Below, piece by piece: positions 1 through 8,709 of a stretch of 54,796 nucleotides of DNA. How positions within the stretch are numbered: the first letter of the stretch is position 1; each line of letters starts with the position of its first letter. The DNA comes from Bacillota bacterium. GTDB lineage: Bacteria > Bacillota > DTU030 > DUMP01. The notes below the pieces were generated by a model. That model saw nothing but the letters and a program-made list of their open reading frames with translations. It was not told the origin of the DNA and did not search any database. The stretch covers positions 1 to 54,796 of the forward strand of contig DUNI01000145.1 in the NCBI GenBank assembly GCA_012839445.1. Reading direction: 5' to 3'. Both the position numbers and the translations under genes were made by a program.

Positions 1-1
1 T

Positions 2-2464
2 AATAGCCCGGCGGTTAGGGAAGCGCGACGGACAATTCTGGAGCTTATCATAGCGAATCACCCACTCGATTGCCTAACTTGCGAAGCTAATGGCAAATGC
101 AAACTGCAGCAATATTGTTATGACTACGGTGTAAAGGATACACCGTATCGAGGCGAGACCCGGCAGTACGAAATTGATGACAGTAACCCGTTTATAGAAC
201 GAGATATGGAGAAATGCATTCTTTGCGGTAAATGTGTGCGCGTGTGTGGCGAAGTACAAGGTGTTCATGCTATTGGGTATATTGACCGTGGCTTTGACAC
301 CAAAGTGGGCACCTTATTTGACGGAAAGCTGGCTGATTCCCCGTGCTTGTCCTGCGGCCAGTGCATTTATATGTGTCCCGTTGGGGCTTTAACGGCCAAA
401 CCCAGTCATGGTTTGGGACGAGATTACGAAGTAGAAAAAGTGACTACTACATGTCCGTATTGTGGTGTGGGTTGTCAAATGGCACTAAACGTTAAAAACG
501 ACAGAATCGTAGGTGTTACCAATATTGCCGATACTCCTAACCAGGGATATCTATGTGTTAAGGGACGCTTTGGCTATGACTTTGTCCATAGCCCAGAACG
601 GCTAACGAAACCCCTTATTAAGAAAAATGGCAAATTTGAAGAAGCCACCTGGGATGAAGCCTTGGATTTGGTGGCAGATAAGTTGGGTAGTATCAAAACT
701 GAATACGGGCCAGATGCTATTGCCGGTTTGACTTCGGCCAAATGTACCAACGAGGAAAACTATTTGTTCCAGAAATTCATGCGGGCGGTGATTGGCACCA
801 ATAATATTGATCACTGTGCCCGTCTGTGACACGCTCCTACCGTAGCCGGTCTGGCTACTGCATTTGGGAGTGGCGCCATGACAAACAGTATTGAGGAAAT
901 TGAACAGGCTCAGGTTATTTTGGCTGTAGGCACAAACACGACCGAAACCCATCCTGTAATTGGAACCAGAGTTCACAAAGCTATTACCCGTCACGGAGCT
1001 AAACTTATAGTTATCGATCCGCGTAAGACCACTATGGCTGAGCGGGCGGATATTTGGTTGCAGCCTTGGCCCGGTACTAATGTAGCGGTGGCCAACGGGT
1101 TATTAAACGTCATTATTACCGAAGACTTGGCGGATTCTGCTTTTATTGAGGAACGCACGGAGAATTTTGACGCGGTTAAAGAAGCTGTAGCTGACTATAC
1201 CCCGGAAAAAGTAGAAGAAATCAGCGGTGTTCCTGCTGGCGATTTGAGAGCGGCGGCACGGCTGTATGCTAGTTGTGACCGGGGCAGCATTCTTTATACT
1301 ATGGGCCTTACTCAGCATACTACTGGAACTGACGGGGTACTTTCTATGGCCAACCTAGCCCTGGCTACAGGAAACCTAGGTAAGTCGGGTACCGGTGTGA
1401 ATCCCCTACGGGGCCAAAACAATGTTCAGGGTGCCTGTGACATGGGTGGACTGCCTGATGTTTTCACCGGATATCAGAAAGTCTTCGATGCAGCAGCACG
1501 CGAAAAGTTTGAGCAGGCCTGGGGCGTAGCTGATCTACCATCTGAAGTGGGTCTTAAGATGGGGCAGATTTTCAAGGGTGCCGGTGAAGGAACTGTGAAG
1601 GGCATATATATCATGGGCGAAAACCCACTTCTTAGTGAACCGGATATAAACCATGCTAAAAAATGTCTAGAAAATCTTGATTTTCTTGTGGTCCAAGACA
1701 TCTTCCTAACAGAGACGGCTGAACTGGCTGACGTGGTTCTTCCTGCTGCTTCCTTTGCTGAAAAAGAAGGCACGTTTACCAATACAGAACGTCGTGTATC
1801 CCGGGTTCGGCAGGCTATTTCTCCGCGGGGAGAAGCTAAGCCAGATTGGGAAATTATCTGCGAGCTGGCCCAGCGGTTAGGGTACCCCATGAGCTATGAC
1901 CACCCGGCCAAGATCATGAAAGAAATTGCTTCGTTGACGCCGAGCTATGCAGGCATGGATTACGAACGGCTGGAAAATGGTGGCTTACAGTGGCCGTGCC
2001 CTAATAAAGAACATCCTGGTACTTCGTATTTGCATAAAGGCGAGTTCTCACGGGGCAAAGGGAAATTTAATCCGGTGAAATACAAGCCGGCGGCTGAGCT
2101 GCCAGATGAAGAATATCCGTTCTACCTGACCACAGGTCGGATCCTTTATCATTATCACGGTGGAACCATGACCAGAAAGGTGGAGGGGTTAAACGAGCTA
2201 GCACCTTGTGGACTTTTGGAAATAAACTGTGAAGATGCAGCTAAACTCGGTATTAAGGATGGAGAAGTCGTTCGTGTTATCTCACGGCGAGGAAGCATTA
2301 CTCCGCAGGCGGAAGTAACGGATAGAGTGAAACCAGGGCTTATGTTTATCGCTATGCACTACAAAGAAGCTGCAGCTAATGTTCTTACCAAAGCTGTTTA
2401 CGACCCGGTTTCCGGAATTCCGGAATACAAAGTGTCAGCGGTGAAGGTGGAGAAAATAGATTAA
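2..2464 (+). CDS. fdhA: Formate dehydrogenase catalytic subunit, selenocysteine-containing (5' partial)
   Basis: Molybdenum- or tungsten-pterin enzyme that interconverts formate and CO2. The frame is open from base 2, so the true start and any N-terminal [2Fe-2S] domain lie outside the window; 820 residues are visible. In order: a His/Cys-ligated cluster motif (HPLDCLTCEANGKC), two ferredoxin [4Fe-4S] motifs (CILCGKCVRVC and CLSCGQCIYMC), the catalytic-domain cluster (CPYCGVGC, then C in GYLCVKG), the molybdopterin oxidoreductase domain, and a C-terminal molydopterin-dinucleotide-binding domain. At 827-829 the codon is TGA inside the invariant active-site context (DHCARL-U-HAPTV), and the frame continues to 2464 with full homology, so it is read as selenocysteine. 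The N-terminal Fe-S layout resembles NAD(P)-linked or electron-bifurcating formate dehydrogenases, whose diaphorase subunits would be encoded upstream. Identity is secure; the electron partner is inferred. Confidence 0.96.
827..872 (+). promoter_or_regulatory. Bacterial SECIS element with UGA selenocysteine codon
   Basis: TGA at 827-829 is followed at once by a hairpin. The upper stem GTAGCC (842-847) pairs with GGCTAC (853-858) around the loop GGTCT, and a lower stem CTCC (834-837) pairs with GGAG (867-870). A GGUCU apical loop close behind the UGA is the hallmark of the E. coli fdhF SECIS bound by SelB. The host must therefore carry selA, selB, selC and selD, none of which are in this window. 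Confidence 0.85.
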
Positions 2465-2495
2465 CGGAGCTTGAAGCTGAGGGAATATGTCCATT

Positions 2496-2533
2496 AGCGG
2501 TGCAGCAGGGACGGTGTCATCTGCTGCACCGCT
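2496..2533 (+). terminator. Perfect 12-bp hairpin after fdhA
   Basis: AGCGGTGCAGCA (2496-2507) and TGCTGCACCGCT (2522-2533) are perfect inverted repeats around a 14-nt loop. No T-tract follows, so it may be a partial terminator, an mRNA-stabilising hairpin or a processing site that sets fdhA expression apart from that of the transporter gene downstream. Confidence 0.5.
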
Positions 2534-2606
2534 GGAAACAGCCCGGTCTAAAAGATAAGCTAGAGTGTAGGTTAAAAAGAGGCCGATTTTGAAGGAGGTT
2601 CAAAAG

Positions 2607-3470
2607 ATGGATCGCATGTTTAGTACACCGGCGGAGACAGCACAGGGACTGCTGAATTTTGGAAAAGGGAAAGGCAATCTCAGTGGCACTAATATGGTGT
2701 TACTGGGAATTTTGGCCGGTGTGTACATTGCCTTGGCAGCTCAGCTGGCTACCATTGCCACCAACGACGTAAGCGCTTTTTTTGGCGACGGTATTTCACG
2801 GGTGGTTATGGGATTAACGTTTACCTTAGGCTTGATGTTGGTAGTAATTGCCGGGGCAGAGCTTTGGACAGGAAATAACCTTATGGTTCCCGCCGCATAC
2901 TGTGGAGTCATTAGCTGGGGACAACTGTTTAAAAACTGGGTTTTGGTTTATTTTAGCAACTTCTTAGGTTCCCTGATCATGGTTTGGTTGATGGCGGGTA
3001 CAGGGCTTTGGCAAGCCAATGGGGGGGCTGTAGGAGCCCGTGCTTTGGGAATAGCTTTGGGGAAAGTGCAGCTTAGCTTTGGTGCTGCTGTTGCCCGGGG
3101 TATTCTCTGTAACATGTTAGTGACATTGGCGGTAATCTTGGCTCTATCGGCCAAGGATATAAGTGGCAAGCTTTGGGGCATGTTCTTTCCCATTGCTGCT
3201 TTTGTAACCAGTGGTTTTGAGCATAGTATCGCCAATATGTATTTTGTACCGGCTGGCATAATGCTCACTGCTGATACCAAAGTGGTAGAGGTTTTTGGTA
3301 AAGACGTATCAGCCCTTACTTGGGGAAACTTCATCTCTAACAACTTAATTCCGGTAACCATAGGCAATTTAATTGGTGGTGCTTTTATTATTGCTACCGG
3401 CTATTACCTAATTTATATTAAGCCAACACAGGTAAAGCAAGACAAAACAATTAGCGCACCAGGAAAATAA
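2607..3470 (+). CDS. Formate/nitrite transporter family channel (FocA/FdhC-like)
   Basis: Pentameric FNT-family membrane channel that would move formate across the cytoplasmic membrane. The 287-residue protein has about six hydrophobic helices and family signatures: PAETAQ near the N-terminus, GAELWTGNN in the second/third helix region, and GFEHSIANMYFVP in the broken helix near the pore. The ATG at 2607 is chosen because GGAGG (2593-2597) sits about nine bases upstream; an in-frame TTG at 2589 lies upstream of that site and is unlikely. Its position between fdhA and mobA/fdhD makes formate the likely substrate; nitrite cannot be excluded from sequence alone. Confidence 0.93.
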   Translation: MDRMFSTPAETAQGLLNFGKGKGNLSGTNMVLLGILAGVYIALAAQLATIATNDVSAFFGDGISRVVMGLTFTLGLMLVVIAGAELWTGNNLMVPAAYCGVISWGQLFKNWVLVYFSNFLGSLIMVWLMAGTGLWQANGGAVGARALGIALGKVQLSFGAAVARGILCNMLVTLAVILALSAKDISGKLWGMFFPIAAFVTSGFEHSIANMYFVPAGIMLTADTKVVEVFGKDVSALTWGNFISNNLIPVTIGNLIGGAFIIATGYYLIYIKPTQVKQDKTISAPGK

Positions 3471-3500
3471 GAAGGTTTCTCTTAAGGAGGGGTAGTGGCC

Positions 3501-4142
3501 ATGGCGGGCATAATCCTGGCCGGAGGAAAAGGAAAGCGGCTTGGGGGGAAAAAGAAGGCTCTTTATTCTTTAGCCGGCAAGCCCATGCTTGAACATGTAA
3601 TAACAAGGCTGGATCCGCTATTTGATCGCCTTATTTTGGTTACTAACACGCCTGAGCTGTATTCTGATTTTCCTGGAATGGTAGTAACGGATATTCATCC
3701 TGGCCATGGCCCCTTGAGCGGCATTGAAGCCGGCCTTATAGCAGCAGGGGTAGGATTTCATTTTGTCACTGGTTGCGATATGCCTTGTTTGAATCCGAGA
3801 CTCATTGAATTTTTACGCAAAAGGGGCAGGGACTACGATATTGTAGTCCCGCGCCTCGGACACTACATTGAACCGCTTCATTCATTTTACCGTTACGACA
3901 TCTTGCCACATATTACGGCCTTGATTAGCACCGGCAATTACCGGCTTAGTGCTCTACTGACGGCACCACTTAAAGTGCTGCACGTAAATGAAAACGAGAT
4001 CAAGAACTTTGATCCCGATCTTAGCAGCTTTCTTAACATTAATACCACTGCCGATGTATTGCGGGCCGAAATAATGCTGACACAAGGGGAGAAAAGAAGT
4101 GAAACCAACGGTGACTACGAACATTGCCAAATGGAAAAATAA
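3501..4142 (+). CDS. mobA: Molybdenum cofactor guanylyltransferase
   Basis: Transfers GMP from GTP to molybdopterin to make the dinucleotide cofactor needed by formate dehydrogenase. The 213-residue protein opens with the nucleotidyltransferase signature LAGGKGKRLGGKKKAL. It carries GHGPLSGIEAGL, and then VTGCDMPCLNP, in which the Asp is the expected metal ligand. AAGGAGG (3484-3490) is ten bases before the ATG at 3501; the GTG at 3495 is too close to it. The gene lies 30 bp after the transporter and its 3' end overlaps fdhD by 44 bp, indicating one transcript for maturation of the dehydrogenase. Some family members use CTP or act on the tungsten cofactor. Confidence 0.92.
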   Translation: MAGIILAGGKGKRLGGKKKALYSLAGKPMLEHVITRLDPLFDRLILVTNTPELYSDFPGMVVTDIHPGHGPLSGIEAGLIAAGVGFHFVTGCDMPCLNPRLIEFLRKRGRDYDIVVPRLGHYIEPLHSFYRYDILPHITALISTGNYRLSALLTAPLKVLHVNENEIKNFDPDLSSFLNINTTADVLRAEIMLTQGEKRSETNGDYEHCQMEK

Positions 4143-4884
4143 TAACTGGCAAATGGAAAAGGATCTAGTTGTGCGGGAGGATGTAGTCGCTGTTTATTTT
4201 AATGAGCAGGAGCTGGTAAGACTTCATTGTTCACCGGATCACGTGGACGAACTGGTGGTGGGATACCTTAAGGCCAGTGGGTTGGTTAAGCAAAAAAGTG
4301 ATATAACCAATCTTAAGGTAATTGCCGAAGAAAATACAGTCTATGTAAGTGCGTTAGGGAGTTTTACTACTGCTACTTCTTACGATCCCATTTCAGTAAC
4401 CACGGGCTGTGGCCAGGGGCCTGCCTTTTATCACTGCTGGCAAGGCGATCCTCTTTTGTCCCCGGTAACATCTACGGTTAAGCTAAGTCCTAAAGAAATA
4501 CTATCGTTGGTTCGGGAGTTACATGGACAATCGGAGTTGTTTAAGTTGACAGGGGGGGTACATAGTGCTGCTTTAGGTGACACCCAAGGACTCATGAGTT
4601 TCCGTCAGGACATTGGACGTCATAATGCCGTGGACAAGGTGATCGGAAACTGCATCCTTGAAAACATTACCACTGAGGACAAGGCGCTTATTGTTAGTGG
4701 TCGGATATCATCGGATATTATATTTAAGGCGGCTTTATCTAAATTTCCGCTGGTGGTTTCACCTTCGGCACCAACTCATTTGGCAATAGACTTAGCACGT
4801 CGCTTAGGTGTAACAGTGGTTGGCTTTGCCCGTGGAACACGTCTTAGCGTATATAGCGAAGTCTGGCGCCTACAAAAAGAGTGA
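4099..4884 (+). CDS. fdhD: Formate dehydrogenase accessory sulfurtransferase FdhD
   Basis: FdhD carries sulfur from a cysteine desulfurase to the Mo/W cofactor of formate dehydrogenase and is required for activity. The 261-residue protein has the family blocks GGVHSAAL, RQDIGRHNAVDKVIG, SGRISSDIIFKAA and SAPTHLAIDLA. The GTG start at 4099 follows a purine-rich AAGGGGAGAAAAG site and lies inside mobA, which suggests translational coupling. Odd point: the sulfur-carrying segment reads TTGCGQGPAF, so it keeps one cysteine but not the second Cys of the CxxC seen in the E. coli protein. Single-Cys versions are believed to occur in clostridial homologues, so loss of function is not implied. Confidence 0.95.
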   Translation: MKPTVTTNIAKWKNNNWQMEKDLVVREDVVAVYFNEQELVRLHCSPDHVDELVVGYLKASGLVKQKSDITNLKVIAEENTVYVSALGSFTTATSYDPISVTTGCGQGPAFYHCWQGDPLLSPVTSTVKLSPKEILSLVRELHGQSELFKLTGGVHSAALGDTQGLMSFRQDIGRHNAVDKVIGNCILENITTEDKALIVSGRISSDIIFKAALSKFPLVVSPSAPTHLAIDLARRLGVTVVGFARGTRLSVYSEVWRLQKE

Positions 4885-5113
4885 TTGCCAGCAATCTAAC
4901 AATTTGCTAGTTGTAAACGTTATGACTAGCCACGATGAACATTAATATTCTTTTCATGTGACCTCGAAATATCAATGATTATGTTAGCATTATAACTACC
5001 AATTGAATGAATAATGACGGATAATGCAACAACATGCTGATTGGACCATTAACACAGTACCGACATGTTTAGGCCTATGGAGTTTCTGGGCCATATAAAA
5101 ATACATACATTAA

Positions 5114-5166
5114 AGCGAGCTTTGATTGTTGGGCGAGATTAACCCAGCACCAAAGCCTGCTTTTTT
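5114..5166 (+). terminator. Rho-independent terminator downstream of fdhD
   Basis: A long hairpin: GCTTTG pairs with CAAAGC, an inner stem TGTTGGG pairs with CCCAGCA, and an outer AGC pairs with GCT. A T6 run (5161-5166) follows directly. It lies about 230 nt after fdhD, so it may end the formate operon or a small transcript that begins within the gap. Confidence 0.75.
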
Positions 5167-5491
5167 ATTAGCGATGCATTGAGCAAGTTTCCCCAGGCTA
5201 GATATGGTAAAGCCTGTTAGAAAGATGCCAATATAATTGTACATTGTGATAGTGAATTAACAAACTACGTCAAAGAGAACAAGGATGTTATATCATCGAA
5301 AACAGGAGTAAAAGCGCAGGATAGAAGAATATCCAGCTAAAACAACAAGTGGTCAACGCTGAACATGTGTATTGGGGTATTAAGCGGCAATTGTATCTAG
5401 GTAGGGTGGTCAGCGTAGGTATGATCCTGATAGCTGTAGCTCAAATTGGGAACGCTATGTGACATTAGGATAACAATTGGCACTGAATTTG

Positions 5492-5500
5492 TGTTATAAT
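5492..5500 (+). promoter_or_regulatory. Extended -10 promoter for the rnf operon (candidate)
   Basis: TGTTATAAT is a perfect extended -10 (TGnTATAAT). No good -35 is present at 17 bp, which extended -10 promoters can tolerate. Transcription would start near 5507 and give a leader of about 260 nt before rnfC. Confidence 0.5.
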
Positions 5501-5768
5501 GAACAACGATATCCTGGATTTGATCTAGATTGTGTTTTGAAATGGGCTTATTTTTGCCTCTTGGTGCTAACGAGTCAGGGACGTTTTTTTGTTGGAACTT
5601 ATCTATCATGTTGCCTGTTTGGCCGCTGGCGAATTGCAAAAGGCCAAGAAAAATTGTTTAAAAAGAACAAGGAATTCATGGTACTATGTTGAAGTACGAC
5701 AAGGTTGTCACTGCAGAATTATTTGGTTTTATAGTAGTTTTATAGTAACGGAGGAGTGAGAGACAAGT

Positions 5769-7085
5769 ATGGGACTTAGGACTTTTGTAGGCGGGGTGCA
5801 CCCTGCCCCTTCAAAGGGTAGAACAGGGGATAGTCCCGTGGTGACGGCCCCGTTACCGCAGAAAGTAGTAATACCTCTAGCTCAAGGTGGCGCTCCTTGT
5901 GACCCCTTGGTGAAGGTAGGGGATAAGGTGCAGGTGGGGCAAAAGATTGGTGAAAGCCAGGCTTTTGTTTCTGCACCGGTACACGCCAGTATATCAGGTA
6001 ATGTTACTGCTATCGAACCTGTTGCTTGCCCAAATGGCCGTACTAGTTTAGCAGTGGTGATTGAAAGTGACGGCAATGACATCTGGCTAAATACTACTGG
6101 CGGCAGCAGCTTAGATGCTATGTCGCCGGCTGACATTAAGGGGCTGGTTCGAGAAGCAGGGTTGGTGGGCATGGGCGGTGCAATGTTTCCTACCCATGTT
6201 AAGATTTCACCGCCGCCTGGGAAAAGCTTTGACGCCGTCATTATTAATGGAGCCGAGTGCGAGCCTTACCTAACCTGCGACCAGCGTTTGCTGGTGGAAG
6301 AGACGGAAAGCATTGTTCTTGGCTTAAAAGCATGGCTTAAGGTTACCGGAGCAAAAAAAGGCTATATTGGAATTGAAGACAACAAGCGAGAAGCTATTGC
6401 TGCCATCAAGGCAGCTGTGACGGAAGAAAAAGATATTGAAGTTGTGCCGCTTATGACTAAGTTTCCTCAGGGTTCGGAGAAACAACTGATTGCATCTATC
6501 TTAGGACGGGAAGTTCCTTCCGGCGGTTTGCCGGTGGACGCCGGTGCGTTAGTGCAAAACGTCGGCACAACTTATGCTCTGTCTCAAGCTATTACCGCTG
6601 GGAAACCTTTGGTAGAGCGGGTGGTTACGGTAACCGGTACACCCCTTAAGAAGCCCCTGAACATCAGAACGAGAATAGGAACGCTTTTTAGCGATTTATT
6701 GTCTTTCTGTGAGCTGGATGGTGAAATAGGAAAGCTTATTAGCGGTGGTCCTATGATGGGTATAGCCCAAACCAGGGCCGATGTGCCGGTGCTAAAGGGG
6801 ACATCGGGTATTTTGGTATTGTCACCGCAAGAGGCCAGACCATTACCGGAAAGGGCCTGTATTCGCTGTGGACGCTGTGTGGATGCTTGTCCCATAGGAC
6901 TTATTCCTACTTTATTGGATCAATATTGTCGTCACGAAATGTGGGAACAGGCGACTCAGGGCCATGTAGCTGATTGCATTGAGTGTGGATCGTGTGCTTA
7001 TGTCTGTCCATCTAAGCGTCACTTGGTGCCGGCTTTACGGTTAGGAAAAGCAGAAGTTATGGCGCAACGGCGCCGTAAGAAATAG
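5769..7085 (+). CDS. rnfC: Rnf complex subunit C (NADH/ferredoxin-linked, Fe-S)
   Basis: Peripheral subunit of the membrane Rnf complex, which couples ferredoxin oxidation and NAD+ reduction to Na+ or H+ export; RnfC is the NADH-reactive subunit. The 438 residues start with the typical GGVHPAPSKG segment, followed by a Complex I 51-kDa-like NAD/FMN-binding domain (GLVGMGGAMFPTHVK, then NGAECEPYLTCDQRL). An SLBB-like section comes next, then two [4Fe-4S] motifs, CIRCGRCVDACP and CIECGSCAYVCP, near the C-terminus. It is the first gene of the operon and has a GGAGGAG ribosome site. The family usually has this length, and nothing is missing. Confidence 0.95.
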   Translation: MGLRTFVGGVHPAPSKGRTGDSPVVTAPLPQKVVIPLAQGGAPCDPLVKVGDKVQVGQKIGESQAFVSAPVHASISGNVTAIEPVACPNGRTSLAVVIESDGNDIWLNTTGGSSLDAMSPADIKGLVREAGLVGMGGAMFPTHVKISPPPGKSFDAVIINGAECEPYLTCDQRLLVEETESIVLGLKAWLKVTGAKKGYIGIEDNKREAIAAIKAAVTEEKDIEVVPLMTKFPQGSEKQLIASILGREVPSGGLPVDAGALVQNVGTTYALSQAITAGKPLVERVVTVTGTPLKKPLNIRTRIGTLFSDLLSFCELDGEIGKLISGGPMMGIAQTRADVPVLKGTSGILVLSPQEARPLPERACIRCGRCVDACPIGLIPTLLDQYCRHEMWEQATQGHVADCIECGSCAYVCPSKRHLVPALRLGKAEVMAQRRRKK

Positions 7086-7097
7086 GGGGAGAGGAAT

Positions 7098-8075
7098 ATG
7101 GCTGACAAGAACATTCTCCTAAGCGAGGGGGAGCTGTTGGTGTCTTCTTCGCCCCATATTAGGGCAGAGGAGACGGTGGATTGGCTTATGTGGCAGGTGG
7201 TAATAGCTTTGCTTCCGGCTGCCATAAGCAGTGTTTATTTCTTTGGTTTTCGTTCGCTTTTTCTTATGGTGCTTGGTGTGGCTACTGCTGTGCTTACTGA
7301 AGCAGCGGTAGAAAAAGCACTAGGAAAAGAGATAACGATAAAAGACGGCAGCGCTGCTGTTACGGGCTTGTTATTGGCTTTTAATGTCCCGGCTAATGCT
7401 CCTTGGTGGTTAGTGGTTTTAGGTGCTATTTTTGCTATTGCAGTCGTCAAGCAGACGTTTGGCGGGCTTGGTTATAATTTCGTTAATCCGGCGCTTACTG
7501 CCCGTGCCTTTCTGTTGGCGGCTTGGCCCCAGTATTTAGCCGGTAATTTTCCTTTACCGCTGGATACCATAACCGGTGCTACACCGTTGGCTATTCTTGA
7601 TGGAACGGCAGCCGGAACTTTACCGTCGTATCTAGATCTTTTTTTAGGTAATGTGGGTGGTGTCTTAGGTGAGACATCGGCATTGGCTCTGTTAGTGGGC
7701 GGCCTCTACCTTATTTGGCAAAAGGTGATCGATTGGCGTACACCGGTTGCATTTATTGGTACGGTAGCGGTGCTCAGCTGGGCTTTTGGCGGTAACGGCG
7801 GCTTGTTTACAGGTGATCCGTTATATCATGTGCTAGCTGGTGGACTTATGCTAGGTGCTTTCTTCATGGCCACCGATTATGTTACTTCCCCGGTTACACC
7901 CAAGGGTAGGCTTGGTTTTGGTGTTGGCTGCGGCATTATAACGGTGCTAATTCGTCTTTGGGGTGGTTATCCAGAGGGAGTCTCTTATTCCATTCTGCTG
8001 ATGAATTTGTTGGTACCGTTTCTTGAGCGGTGGACGGTTCCTCGGGTTTACGGTACAAAGTCTGCCCAGGCATAA
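7098..8075 (+). CDS. rnfD: Rnf complex subunit D (flavinylated membrane subunit)
   Basis: Integral membrane subunit that carries covalent FMN on a threonine and lies on the electron path across the membrane. The 325-residue protein is mostly hydrophobic helices. The flavinylation motif is visible as DTITGATPLA, and GGLGYNFVNPALTARAFLL is the strongly conserved NQR2/RnfD block. It starts 12 bp after rnfC with a GGGGGAGAGG ribosome site. The FMN would be attached by the ApbE encoded downstream in the same cluster. The next gene is rnfE, not rnfG. Confidence 0.95.
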   Translation: MADKNILLSEGELLVSSSPHIRAEETVDWLMWQVVIALLPAAISSVYFFGFRSLFLMVLGVATAVLTEAAVEKALGKEITIKDGSAAVTGLLLAFNVPANAPWWLVVLGAIFAIAVVKQTFGGLGYNFVNPALTARAFLLAAWPQYLAGNFPLPLDTITGATPLAILDGTAAGTLPSYLDLFLGNVGGVLGETSALALLVGGLYLIWQKVIDWRTPVAFIGTVAVLSWAFGGNGGLFTGDPLYHVLAGGLMLGAFFMATDYVTSPVTPKGRLGFGVGCGIITVLIRLWGGYPEGVSYSILLMNLLVPFLERWTVPRVYGTKSAQA

Positions 8076-8092
8076 ACTAGGGAGGTGGGAAA

Positions 8093-8695
8093 ATGAAAAA
8101 GCTGTGGAATATATTTTTCAACGGCATTATTAATGAGAACCCAACACTCCGTTTGGTCATTGGTATGTGTGCGCCACTGGCAGTAACGACAACAGTGGCT
8201 AACGGATTCTGGATGGGTGTTGCTGTAATCTTTGTGTTGACGGCTTCTAACATTTTGATATCAGCTCTAAGAAAGATTGTTCCGGATCAGATTCGTATTC
8301 CTATTTTTGTAGTGGTCATTGCCACTTTTACCACAGTGGCCGATTTGAGCTTAAAAGCTATTCAGCCTGACATTCATGCTAAATTAGGTGTGTTTGTTCC
8401 GTTAATCGTAGTGAACTGTATTATCCTGGCTCGAGCCGAAGCCTTCGCCAGCAAGAATAATGTTCTGGATTCGGCTGTGGATGGTATGGGTATGGCAATT
8501 GGTTTTACTTTGGCCCTTATCCTGTTGGCCACCATCCGCGAGGTACTTGGTAATGGTACTTGGTGGGGTATTAGAGTGTTGCCGGCTGGATTTGAACCTG
8601 CTATTGTCATGATTCTGCCACCGGGGGCCTTTGTTTGTTTAGGCTATTTATTAGGCGGCCTGAACCTTCTTACCGGAAAGACAGGCGAGAACTGA
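8093..8695 (+). CDS. rnfE: Rnf complex subunit E
   Basis: Integral membrane subunit (NQR4/RnfE family) with about six helices, 200 residues. Conserved blocks are NPTLRLVIGMCAPLAVTT near the N-terminus, FVPLIVVNCIILARAEAFAS, and DGMGMAIGFTLAL followed by ATIREVLGNG. RnfE and RnfA are paralogues inserted in opposite orientation, and together they bind a [2Fe-2S] cluster through paired cysteines, consistent with the cysteines in MCAP and NCII. It begins 17 bp after rnfD, where rnfG would be expected in the usual C-D-G-E-A-B order. Confidence 0.94.
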   Translation: MKKLWNIFFNGIINENPTLRLVIGMCAPLAVTTTVANGFWMGVAVIFVLTASNILISALRKIVPDQIRIPIFVVVIATFTTVADLSLKAIQPDIHAKLGVFVPLIVVNCIILARAEAFASKNNVLDSAVDGMGMAIGFTLALILLATIREVLGNGTWWGIRVLPAGFEPAIVMILPPGAFVCLGYLLGGLNLLTGKTGEN

Positions 8696-8709
8696 GGAGG
8701 GAAATCAAC

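Larger units (their letters stand above)
4885..5768. other. 884-bp non-coding leader/intergenic region
   Basis: AT-richer than its surroundings and without a convincing gene. It holds a strong terminator (5114-5166), an extended -10 promoter (5492-5500) and a weak stem before a T7 run near 5582. A 71-codon reading frame (5477-5692) has no homologue I recognise, no good ribosome site, and overlaps the promoter. The final part carries GGAGGAG at 5751-5757 for rnfC. The length of the presumed rnf leader, about 260 nt, leaves room for a structured regulatory RNA, but I cannot match it to a known riboswitch. Confidence 0.6.

Noticed and set aside
827-877. Apparent nonsense mutation or split fdhA gene
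   Set aside because: The frame continues with full homology on both sides, the TGA lies at the catalytic residue and a SECIS-like hairpin follows; selenocysteine explains it.
5477-5692. 71-codon open frame in the rnf upstream region
   Set aside because: It overlaps the likely promoter, has no spaced ribosome site and no recognisable family; treated as chance.
8635-8709. Longer N-terminus for RnfA
   Set aside because: Those codons overlap the end of rnfE in another frame; the GTG at 8710 has the correct ribosome site and family start.
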